The notes beneath the pieces are model-generated. The model was not told the DNA's origin. It made no database searches and saw nothing but the letters and a program-made list of their open reading frames with translations. Below, piece after piece: positions 7,007-13,572 of a DNA stretch of 32,682 bases. The DNA comes from an uncultured Ruminococcus sp. (GTDB taxonomy: Bacteria > Bacillota > Clostridia > Oscillospirales > Ruminococcaceae), in contig CADALT010000027.1 in assembly GCA_902788785.1 (NCBI GenBank), positions 1 to 32,682 on the forward strand. Direction: 5' to 3'. Position 1 is the stretch's first letter; each line of letters begins with the position of its first letter. Both the position numbers and the translations under genes were made by a program.

Positions 7007-9088
7007 TTGAAAAAGTTTGACAGTACGAAGATCAAAAATATTGCCATTGCAGGTCATGCAGGTTCAGGTAAGACCTCGCTGACAGAGGCTTTGTTATATA
7101 AGAGCGGCACTGTTGACCGTCTGGGTAAAGTGCTTGACGGAACAACAGTCTCAGACTATACCGCAGAGGAGATAAAGAGAAAGTGTTCGGTATACACCTC
7201 CCTTGCTGTTATGGAAACAGGTGATCTGAAGGTAAATCTGCTCGATACTCCCGGTCTGTTCGATTATGAGAGCGGCATGGTAGAGGGCATCTTCGCAGGC
7301 GGCTGCACACTGATAACAGTATCTGCTAAGTCGGGCGTTAAGGTCGGCACTCACAAGGCTTACGAATGCGCAAAGAAATTCGGCAAGCCCACCATGTTCG
7401 TTGTAACTAAGATAGATGATGAGAACGCAAACTTCAACAACGTTCTGACTCAGCTGAAATCCGAGTTCGGTCCTACAGTTTGCCCTGTAGTTGTTCCTGT
7501 TATCGCTGACAGAAAGATCGTTTCCTACATCAATCTCATCGAGATGAAGGCATACAAGTATGAGGACGGCAAGGCTGTTGAGACCGATATGCCTACAGCA
7601 GAAGTCTCCGAGAAGATGGAGTACCGTATCGACGGTCTGATAGAGGCTGTATCCGAGGCCGTTGCTGAGACTGATGAGGAACTGATGGACAAGTTCTTCT
7701 CGGGTGAAGCATTTACTCAGAAAGAACTTATCGATGGTATACACAACGGTATGAACTCAGGTGTCATCACTCCCGTTACCTGCGTATCTTCCACCGACCT
7801 TTCGGGCGTTGATATGCTGTTGAAAGAGATCGACCTGCTGCTTCCTCCTCCCTCCGAGAAGGACGCTATGGTGGGCGAAACCGCAAACGGTGATACCATA
7901 AAGGTCGAGTGCAAGGACAGCGATCCTCTGGCTGCATTCGTATTCAAGACTGTTGCCGATCCGTTTGTTGGAAAGATGTCTTTCATAAAGGTATTCGCAG
8001 GCACACTTTCTTCCAATAAGGAAGTTGTTAATGCTACCACAGGCACTACCGAAAAGGTCGGCAAGCTGGTAACATTGCAGGGCAAGAAGCAGATAGATGT
8101 TGCCGAAGCAGGCGCAGGCGATATAGTTGTTGCAAGCAAGATGAACGTCAATACCAACGACACCATCTGTGATGCTGCACGAGTTGTCAAGTTCCCTGCT
8201 ATCGAATTCCCGAAGCCTTGCTACAAGATGGCAGTTAAAGCAAAGAAACAGGGCGATGAGAGCAAGATCTCCGCTGCTATATCAAGACTGCTGGAAGAAG
8301 ATCTTACTCTTGCATACGAGATGGATACTTCCACAAACGAGATGATACTCAGCACACTGGGAGGTCTGCACCTTGACTCCGTTGCAGGCAGACTTAAAAC
8401 AGATTTCGGTGTTGATATCGACGTAGTACCTCCAAAAATCAGCTACCGTGAGACTATCCGCAAGAAGGTCAAGGTTCAGGGCAGACACAAGAAACAGTCG
8501 GGCGGTCACGGTCAGTTCGGTGATGTTTGGATCGAGTTCGAGCCTTGTGTATCTGATGAACTGATATTTGAGGAGAAGGTATTCGGCGGTGCTGTACCAA
8601 AGAACTTCTTCCCCGCAGTTGAAAAGGGATTGCAGGAAAGCGTCAAGAAGGGTGTACTGGCAGGTTTCCCTGTTGTAGGTCTGAAAGCTATACTGGTCGA
8701 TGGTTCTTACCACCCTGTTGACTCTTCGGAAATGGCATTCAAGATGGCAGCTTCCATAGCTTATAAGGAAGGTCTGCGTCAGGCTGAACCTATACTGCTC
8801 GAACCAATTGGTGCGCTGAATGTTATCGTTCCCGACGACAATACAGGTGATATGATGGGCGAGCTTAATAAGCGCCGTGGCAGAGTTCTCGGCATGAACC
8901 CCACCGATAAGCATGGTCTGACCGAGATAGTTGCAGAAGTTCCCATGGCTGAAATGCAGGACTTCACCCTTACCCTGAGACAGATGACTCAGGGCAGAGG
9001 TTCATTCACATTCGAGAAGGTAAGATACGAGCCGCTGCCTGCTAACCTGGTAGCTGACGTTATCGCTAAGAATGCAGTAAACGAATAA
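7007..9088 (+). CDS. EF-G-like translational GTPase (FusA2 type)
   Basis: A 693-residue protein with the whole EF-G layout: GTPase domain with GHAGSGKTS (residues 16-24), DTPG (80-83) and TKID (134-137), then domains II-V including the domain IV stretch GRHKKQSGGHGQFGDVW and a C-terminal domain ending in QMTQGRGSFTFE. The G3 motif reads DTPGLFDY, so the histidine of canonical EF-G (DTPGHVDF) that supports GTP hydrolysis is replaced by Leu84. This marks it as a member of the EF-G-like paralogue group rather than the main translocase. The start must be TTG at 7007, with GGAG upstream, because no ATG lies in frame before the GTPase core is under way. Role on the ribosome unknown. Confidence 0.88.
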   Translation: MKKFDSTKIKNIAIAGHAGSGKTSLTEALLYKSGTVDRLGKVLDGTTVSDYTAEEIKRKCSVYTSLAVMETGDLKVNLLDTPGLFDYESGMVEGIFAGGCTLITVSAKSGVKVGTHKAYECAKKFGKPTMFVVTKIDDENANFNNVLTQLKSEFGPTVCPVVVPVIADRKIVSYINLIEMKAYKYEDGKAVETDMPTAEVSEKMEYRIDGLIEAVSEAVAETDEELMDKFFSGEAFTQKELIDGIHNGMNSGVITPVTCVSSTDLSGVDMLLKEIDLLLPPPSEKDAMVGETANGDTIKVECKDSDPLAAFVFKTVADPFVGKMSFIKVFAGTLSSNKEVVNATTGTTEKVGKLVTLQGKKQIDVAEAGAGDIVVASKMNVNTNDTICDAARVVKFPAIEFPKPCYKMAVKAKKQGDESKISAAISRLLEEDLTLAYEMDTSTNEMILSTLGGLHLDSVAGRLKTDFGVDIDVVPPKISYRETIRKKVKVQGRHKKQSGGHGQFGDVWIEFEPCVSDELIFEEKVFGGAVPKNFFPAVEKGLQESVKKGVLAGFPVVGLKAILVDGSYHPVDSSEMAFKMAASIAYKEGLRQAEPILLEPIGALNVIVPDDNTGDMMGELNKRRGRVLGMNPTDKHGLTEIVAEVPMAEMQDFTLTLRQMTQGRGSFTFEKVRYEPLPANLVADVIAKNAVNE

Positions 9089-9096
9089 TAATCATA

Positions 9097-9124
9097 AAAG
9101 CCGCAGAACGCTCTGCGGCTTTTT
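9097..9124 (+). terminator. Terminator of the EF-G-like gene
   Basis: An 11-bp stem (AAAGCCGCAGA at 9097-9107 with TCTGCGGCTTT at 9112-9122), a 4-base loop and a T run, 9 bases past the stop. Confidence 0.9.
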
Positions 9125-9170
9125 ATATTGAATAATATAAAAGTTGTGTCTTAAAGAAAGACTTTGTGAC

Positions 9171-9290
9171 TTGGCGGCATCTCTGCTAGGGAAAACTATA
9201 TGATGTGAACAGCTGTGTTGTGCTACCGAGCGCTTATTTTTTCTATTAGACAAAATGACGTAACGAATTGGCGTCCCGGGCTAGGGAAAA
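9171..9290. repeat. Imperfect direct repeat pair in non-coding DNA
   Basis: The stretch from the EF-G-like terminator to the ferredoxin terminator has no gene. It contains two related blocks, 9171-9195 and 9268-9290, that both begin TTGGCG and end GCTAGGGAAAA. The spacing between copies is 97 bases. The second copy runs straight into the ferredoxin terminator. Function unknown. Confidence 0.5.
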
Positions 9291-9323
9291 AAATATCCGT
9301 CCTCATATAGAGAACGGATATTT
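9284..9323 (-). terminator. Terminator of the ferredoxin gene
   Basis: On the minus strand a 10-bp stem (9314-9323 with 9291-9300) is followed by a run of seven T, 12 bases after the ferredoxin stop. Confidence 0.88.
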
Positions 9324-9334
9324 CATCTCATAAA

Positions 9335-9505
9335 TTACTCAGCCTGAGGAGCACCTACAGGACATACGCCTGCACAAGCACCGCAATCCAGACAAGCAGA
9401 AGCGTCGATAACGCACTTGCCGTCAGCCTCAGAAATAGCGCCTACAGGGCACTCACCGGCACAAGCGCCGCAACCGATACAATCGTCATTGATCTTATAA
9501 GCCAT
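9335..9505 (-). CDS. 2[4Fe-4S] ferredoxin
   Basis: A 56-residue clostridial-type ferredoxin with two complete cluster motifs, C9-C12-C15-C19P and C38-C41-C44-C48P, carrying low-potential electrons in the cytosol. AAGGAGG sits 8 bases before the ATG, and it has its own promoter and terminator, so it can be made at high level. It lies downstream of the iorAB/paaK operon on the same strand and is a natural electron partner for indolepyruvate:ferredoxin oxidoreductase, though that pairing is inferred from position only. Confidence 0.95.
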   Translation of the reverse strand: MAYKINDDCIGCGACAGECPVGAISEADGKCVIDASACLDCGACAGVCPVGAPQAE

Positions 9506-9570
9506 GATATATACCTCCTTAGTATTATCGACAGAAGCCCGAGCCCTTTGCCCTGACCTCTTACATTTAT

Positions 9571-9598
9571 ATAATAGCACATTTTCTAAAATAGTCAA
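9571..9598 (-). promoter_or_regulatory. Promoter of the ferredoxin gene
   Basis: Minus-strand TTGACT (9593-9598), a 16-base spacer and TATTAT (9571-9576). Confidence 0.6.
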
Positions 9599-9861
9599 GC
9601 ACTTTTATGAAAATTTAATGAAAATTTAATAAACGATTAGCGTCAACTAACCAATTCAATAGTTAGTTATATCTAACGTAATTCTTACACCTGAGAATGC
9701 ATTATCAAAATGTATGAAAATGGCACATCTACGCCGTAAAAAGGCTGTTTAAGACCAAGCCAGTATATGTGTGGATAGAGTGATGTTTCATGCTGAAAAA
9801 TCGTTTTCGGAACAGTTTGTGCCGCTATCAGAGTTTACTAAGGTTAACATTTTATTCATAG
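9599..9861. other. AT-rich non-coding stretch
   Basis: About 260 bases with no credible gene on either strand. It holds a short tandem repeat (two copies of ATGAAAATTTA near 9608-9629) and a 7-bp inverted repeat, AACTAAC (9645-9651) with GTTAGTT (9662-9668), that could be a protein-binding site. Nothing else recognised. Confidence 0.4.
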
Positions 9862-9905
9862 AAAAATGATGCTGCTGCTATCCTCGGATCAAGAACAGCA
9901 GCAGC
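9862..9905 (-). terminator. Terminator of the ior/paaK/ACT operon
   Basis: On the minus strand GCTGCTGCT (9897-9905 reversed) pairs with AGCAGCAGC (9871-9879 reversed) as a 9-bp stem with a 17-base loop, then a TTTTT run. It lies 22 bases past the ACT-protein stop. Confidence 0.65.
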
Positions 9906-9926
9906 GCTATTATCGGCTTTATAATA

Positions 9927-10361
9927 TCAGAACTTTGCCATCTCGTCGGCAGAAAGCAGCTTGTAGCCTGCATCTACCAAAGCTTCGATAGCATTTTCGT
10001 TATTGTCTGCCCTGAGTATCAGGCAGGCTGTAACATCAGAAGGGTTGAGGAATGCAGAATACATATACTCAACACTTATATTGGCTTCGTAAAGTGTTTT
10101 CATTATACTTGCCATTCCACCGGGCTTATCTTCAGCAGTAACTGCTACGACATTTGTTATCTTTACCAGATATTCATCGGCTTTTAGACATTCGATGGCC
10201 TTATCCGTATCATCAACGATCAGTCGGAGTATACCGAAATCGCTGCTGTCGGCAGTAGTGATAGCTCTGATGTTGATATTGCACTTTTTCAGAGTTGCTG
10301 TAACATCCGATAGCCTGCCGGGCTTATTCTCTACAAAAATAGATAACTGCTTAATAGTCAT
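9927..10361 (-). CDS. Tandem ACT domain protein
   Basis: A 144-residue protein made of two ACT domains (about residues 1-68 and 69-144) and nothing else. The first begins MTIKQLSIFVENKPGRL, the second VTAEDKPGGMASIM; the N-K-PG-R and D-KPGG turns are where ACT domains bind amino acids. Such stand-alone double-ACT proteins often sit next to paaK/ior genes. Its likely role is sensing an aromatic amino acid and adjusting the pathway; partner and ligand are inferred. Last gene of the operon. Its first codons are duplicated upstream as the start of the one-helix membrane protein. Confidence 0.88.
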   Translation of the reverse strand: MTIKQLSIFVENKPGRLSDVTATLKKCNINIRAITTADSSDFGILRLIVDDTDKAIECLKADEYLVKITNVVAVTAEDKPGGMASIMKTLYEANISVEYMYSAFLNPSDVTACLILRADNNENAIEALVDAGYKLLSADEMAKF

Positions 10362-10711
10362 TTTTCTGACCTTCTTTCCTGTTAAATATATCTTCTTCCG
10401 TGATCTTATTTTCAGCTTCGTCCAAACGTTCCCATTCTTCCTCGATCCTTTGGTTTAAGCGTTTTTTCTTTATCCTTTCATAAATGATATAGAAAATGAT
10501 CCCAAAGATAAGTAAAGCTAACGCACCTAAAAACACATAGGCAAATATTGTATCAAGATCCGGAATTTCGTCTTGTCTATTCTCTGCCAGCACAGATAAC
10601 AGCTTAATAGTCATTTTTCTGACCTTCTTCCCTGTTAAATATATCTTCTTCCGTGATCTTATTTTCAGCTTCGTCCAAATGTTCCCGTTCTTCCTCGATC
10701 CGGCGGTTTAA
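10325..10711. repeat. Direct repeat pair, 134 bp each, around a membrane-protein segment
   Basis: Copies at 10325-10458 and 10578-10711 are equal in length and differ at about 12 of 134 positions (about 91% identity by eye). Each contains the 3' end of a membrane-protein frame, a ribosome binding site, and the first codons of the ACT gene. The 119 bases between them occur once and encode the membrane helix. Confidence 0.9.
10351..10614 (-). CDS. Single-helix membrane protein with ACT-derived N-terminus
   Basis: An 87-residue protein I cannot name. Residues 1-13 (MTIKLLSVLAENR) are a near copy of the ACT protein N-terminus (MTIKQLSIFVENK). Residues about 24-46 form one membrane helix (AYVFLGALALLIFGIIFYII), and the rest is a strongly charged tail (IEEEWERLDEAENKITEED) likely to be helical. 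The frame overlaps the ACT gene start by 11 bases, so translation may be coupled. The shape looks like a chimera created by the tandem duplication seen here. Whether the protein is made and useful is not known. Confidence 0.6.
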   Translation of the reverse strand: MTIKLLSVLAENRQDEIPDLDTIFAYVFLGALALLIFGIIFYIIYERIKKKRLNQRIEEEWERLDEAENKITEEDIFNRKEGQKNDY

Positions 10712-10714
10712 CAT
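10604..10714 (-). pseudogene. Remnant C-terminus of a duplicated one-helix membrane protein
   Basis: Between the paaK stop and the 87-residue gene, a 36-residue frame starting at an ATG matches the charged tail of that gene almost residue for residue (RRIEEEREHLDEAENKITEE here, QRIEEEWERLDEAENKITEE there) and ends in the same QKNDY. It lacks the membrane helix and has no good ribosome binding site. I read it as what is left of an upstream copy; it could still be translated as a short peptide. Confidence 0.55.
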
Positions 10715-10719
10715 ACAGA

Positions 10720-12036
10720 TCACACAAGTTTTCTCTTATCTATGACTCTTACTGCCTTGCCCTCGGAACGTGGAATAGTCTTAGGCTCAACAAGGCTTAT
10801 CTTAGCTTTAATGCCAAGTATCTGCACGATATCGGCGCTGAGCTTCTTTTCAAGCTCGGAGATGGACTTGACTGTATCGCCGAACATCTCATCGGAAAGC
10901 TCTACCTTGATCTCAAATGTATCTGCATTGCCCACTCTGTCAACCACTATCTGGTAGTTAGGTGTTGCATTGAAGTCTTTCAGCAGAACAGTCTCGATCT
11001 GTGATGGGAATACATTTACGCCCTTGATTATGAGCATATCGTCGCTTCTGCCCATGGGCTTGCACATCTTGACCAGTGTTCTGCCGCAGGGACACTTCTC
11101 TCTGGTAAGTATGCAGATATCTCTTGTACGGTATCTGAGCAGAGGGAAAGCTTCCTTGGTGATGCTCGTAAATACAAGCTCACCCTTTGAACCCTCGGGG
11201 AGGACCTCGCCTGTTTCGGGATCGATTATCTCAGCGATGAAGTTATCTTCATTTATATGCATACCTGTCTGTGCCTCACACTCAAACGCCACGCCCGGAC
11301 CCGAAGTTTCAGTAAGACCATAAATATCGTAAGCCTTGATGCCGAGAGACTTCTCGATCTCCTGTCTCATCTCCTCTGTCCAGGGTTCAGCGCCGAAGAT
11401 GCCTGCCTTCAGGTCGATATCATCGGGAGTAAGACCCATCTCGTGGAGAGTTTCACCAATGTAAGCTGCATATGAAGGTGTACAGCAGAGTATAGTCGAT
11501 TTCAGATCCTGCATGAACTGTATCTGTCTTTCGGTATTGCCCGAAGATACAGGCAGAGTAAGACATCCGACCTTATGAGAACCGCCGTGGATACCAAGTC
11601 CGCCTGTGAACAAGCCGTAACCGTAAGCGATATGTACAACATCATCCTTAGTACCGCCTGCCGCAGTAATAGCTCTTGCTACGCAGTCATCCCATATATC
11701 CAGATCCTTCTGGGTATAGAATGCGATGGCTCTCTTACCTGTTGTACCGCTGGTTGCGTGTATCCTTACGCACTCGGACTTCGGTACTGCCAGCAGTCCG
11801 TCGGGATAATTATCACGCAGGTCAGCTTTTGAGATGAAAGGCAGCTTGTGCAGGTCATCGATACTCTTGATATCATCGGGACAAACGCCCTTTTCTTCCA
11901 TAAGATGACGATAGTATGGCACATTGTCCCATACGTGTTTTACCTGCTTGACAAGACGCTCGCTCTGGAGAGCTTTCATCTTGTCACGCCCCATAGTTTC
12001 GATCTCTTTGTTCCAATAGATCTTTTCAGCCGCCAT
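10720..12036 (-). CDS. paaK: Phenylacetate-CoA ligase
   Basis: A 438-residue member of the adenylate-forming enzymes, the usual length for PaaK. It activates phenylacetate (or indole- or hydroxyphenyl-acetate) to the CoA thioester with ATP. Visible motifs are the phosphate loop SGTTGK (residues 96-101), YGLTE (239-243), the TRDICIL segment and GRSDDMLIIKGVNVFPSQIE, typical of the C-terminal hinge of this family. Next to iorAB it links aryl acetates with aryl-acetyl-CoA, the substrate or product of the oxidoreductase. GGAG lies 11 bases upstream of the ATG, a loose spacing. Cytosolic. Confidence 0.95.
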   Translation of the reverse strand: MAAEKIYWNKEIETMGRDKMKALQSERLVKQVKHVWDNVPYYRHLMEEKGVCPDDIKSIDDLHKLPFISKADLRDNYPDGLLAVPKSECVRIHATSGTTGKRAIAFYTQKDLDIWDDCVARAITAAGGTKDDVVHIAYGYGLFTGGLGIHGGSHKVGCLTLPVSSGNTERQIQFMQDLKSTILCCTPSYAAYIGETLHEMGLTPDDIDLKAGIFGAEPWTEEMRQEIEKSLGIKAYDIYGLTETSGPGVAFECEAQTGMHINEDNFIAEIIDPETGEVLPEGSKGELVFTSITKEAFPLLRYRTRDICILTREKCPCGRTLVKMCKPMGRSDDMLIIKGVNVFPSQIETVLLKDFNATPNYQIVVDRVGNADTFEIKVELSDEMFGDTVKSISELEKKLSADIVQILGIKAKISLVEPKTIPRSEGKAVRVIDKRKLV

Positions 12037-12118
12037 TGGTTGATCAACTCCTTTTTAATATTGAACTCTCATTTTTTACCATACATTGGTTTAAATTAGT
12101 AAACCGAAAATGTCCGAC

Positions 12119-12144
12119 AAACGCTTTCCCATAAGAGAAAGCGT
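12119..12144 (-). terminator. Hairpin between iorB and paaK
   Basis: An 8-bp stem (12137-12144 with 12121-12128) follows the iorB stop, with only TTTGTC after it on the minus strand. It may partly terminate or stabilise the upstream message rather than end the operon. Confidence 0.4.
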
Positions 12145-12157
12145 GTCATAGATAGGT

Positions 12158-12733
12158 TTAAACCTGCTCTCTGCCCAGTGCGAAAGCCTTCTTGTTCAGC
12201 TCTAAGAACTTTGCAGGAACGCACTGCTCCAGTGCCTGCTGCCATACAGCTTCATCAAAGTCCATTTTCTTGGACACTACGCCCATGAGCACCACATTAG
12301 AAGCCTTTGCTGTGCCTGCCTGTTCAGCCAGAGTAAGAGCATCAACAGCGGTAACGTCGATACCGAGACCATTGAGCTTGTCAATGATATTCTCGGGATA
12401 AACAGCTGCACCTGTGATAACAGGCATAGGATCTATCTGCTGAGTGGAAGTAACGATATGTCCGCCCTTTTTCAGGTACTGTACATATCTTGCAGCCTCC
12501 AGCTGTTCAAAGCTGATGATGATATCAGCCTCGCCCTTCTCCACCACAGGAGAATATACCTTATCGCCATACTTTACATATGTAACGACAGAGCCGCCTC
12601 TCTGGCTCATGCCGTGAACTTCGCTGACCTTGACATCAAAGCCCTGGTTCAGCAAAACGTTACCTATTATTCTTGAAGCCAGCAGCGAACCCTGTCCGCC
12701 AACGCCGACTATCATTATAGATTTAGTTTCCAT
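12158..12733 (-). CDS. iorB: Indolepyruvate:ferredoxin oxidoreductase, beta subunit
   Basis: A 191-residue gamma-type domain subunit of the 2-oxoacid:ferredoxin oxidoreductase superfamily. The signature GVGGQGSLLASRIIG is at residues 10-24, with the HGMSQRGGSV loop following. It forms the enzyme with IorA that decarboxylates aryl pyruvates to aryl-acetyl-CoA and reduces ferredoxin, or runs backwards. AAGGAGG lies 12 bases before the ATG; this site and the first codons lie next to a direct repeat shared with the start of the preceding membrane-protein gene. Confidence 0.95.
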   Translation of the reverse strand: METKSIMIVGVGGQGSLLASRIIGNVLLNQGFDVKVSEVHGMSQRGGSVVTYVKYGDKVYSPVVEKGEADIIISFEQLEAARYVQYLKKGGHIVTSTQQIDPMPVITGAAVYPENIIDKLNGLGIDVTAVDALTLAEQAGTAKASNVVLMGVVSKKMDFDEAVWQQALEQCVPAKFLELNKKAFALGREQV

Positions 12734-12740
12734 TTAAAAT

Positions 12741-13513
12741 TAGTCCTCCTTAGTTGATGATCAAATTAGATCAATACCTCTTTTTCTCGCACAGTACTGT
12801 GCTTCGTCGATCAGTATCTCATCAGAAACTGTAGCTGCTACTATGTACAAACCGATAATAGGCAGCCAGCACATGGTTACTGAGCCTGAAAACATCTTCA
12901 TTATATTATCCGAAAAAAAATTTATAAAATCTTTTGAAAACAATATCTCGGTCAATGACTTGTCCCTGCTGTTATATACATCAACTGCACATAAGATCTC
13001 AAACGAGAACATTATAAGCCAGAGTGCAGTAAAAGTAAGAAGAAGTTTTATACGACCGCTGCCATGGAACAATAGTGCAAATACCGCAAGCAGTAAAATG
13101 AGTATAAATCCAAACAACGGTGTAGCAACGGTGAAGATCATAAGTGAACACAGCGCCACATATATACCTGCTTTTAACTGAAAACCCTTAGTAATGTATA
13201 TTCTGTATTTTTCAGCCACAGGCTGTGATCTTCGCAGCAATTCATATAAAAGTGCAAGTACCACCGTGCCATATGCCAACATAGCAGGCATTTCGGGAAA
13301 CGGTTGAAAACTCGTTTGATCAAGTATTATCAGACGAATGATATATACTGCTTCGAACAATACGCAAAACAGCAGTTCAACTAACTTGACTATCTTATTC
13401 AAAATGATCGTCTTACTTTGTTTCAAAGTAAAATAGTCCCCCTTAGTTGATGATCAAATTAGATCAATACCTCTTTTCCTCGCATGGTACTGTGCTTTTT
13501 CAAGTAATATCTC
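12741..13513. repeat. Direct repeat pair, 80 bp each, flanking a membrane-protein gene
   Basis: Copies at 12741-12820 and 13434-13513 differ at about 10 of 80 positions. Each holds the last codons of the membrane protein (ending ARKRGIDLI) plus a ribosome binding site. Weaker similarity continues into the following start codons. The 221-residue gene lies between them. Confidence 0.88.
12761..13426 (-). CDS. Polytopic membrane protein inside the ior operon
   Basis: A 221-residue integral membrane protein of no family I recognise. Hydrophobic segments are seen near residues 12-34, 47-64, 86-104, 105-124, 130-150 and 185-203, suggesting five or six helices with a basic C-terminal tail (ARKRGIDLI). 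The start is a TTG at 13426, with GGGGG about 9 bases upstream; its first residues (MKQSKTII) resemble those of IorB (METKSIMI). It is unusual between iorA and iorB, which are normally adjacent. A transporter for aryl acids is an attractive idea but unsupported by any motif. Confidence 0.7.
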   Translation of the reverse strand: MKQSKTIILNKIVKLVELLFCVLFEAVYIIRLIILDQTSFQPFPEMPAMLAYGTVVLALLYELLRRSQPVAEKYRIYITKGFQLKAGIYVALCSLMIFTVATPLFGFILILLLAVFALLFHGSGRIKLLLTFTALWLIMFSFEILCAVDVYNSRDKSLTEILFSKDFINFFSDNIMKMFSGSVTMCWLPIIGLYIVAATVSDEILIDEAQYCARKRGIDLI

Positions 13514-13519
13514 CTCGGC
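13454..13519 (-). pseudogene. Remnant C-terminus of a duplicated membrane protein
   Basis: Just before the membrane-protein gene, an open stretch of 21 residues (AEEILLEKAQYHARKRGIDL plus I) matches the end of the 221-residue protein (SDEILIDEAQYCARKRGIDL plus I). A TAA stands directly upstream in the same frame, so no longer protein is possible. In another frame a 37-codon reading frame starts at the iorA stop (13459-13572), but it has no recognisable content. Confidence 0.6.
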
Positions 13520-13572
13520 TTATCTTTAAGACAGATGAAAACAGGAGAAAGTAGACCCATCGCACGTTTCAT

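Noticed and set aside
9608-9668. Short tandem and inverted repeats as a CRISPR array
   Set aside because: Repeats are only 7-11 bases, two copies, with no spacers and no cas genes.
13459-13572. A 37-codon frame starting at the iorA stop codon
   Set aside because: It runs out of frame through the remnant of the duplicated membrane gene and has no recognisable content; the remnant explanation is simpler.
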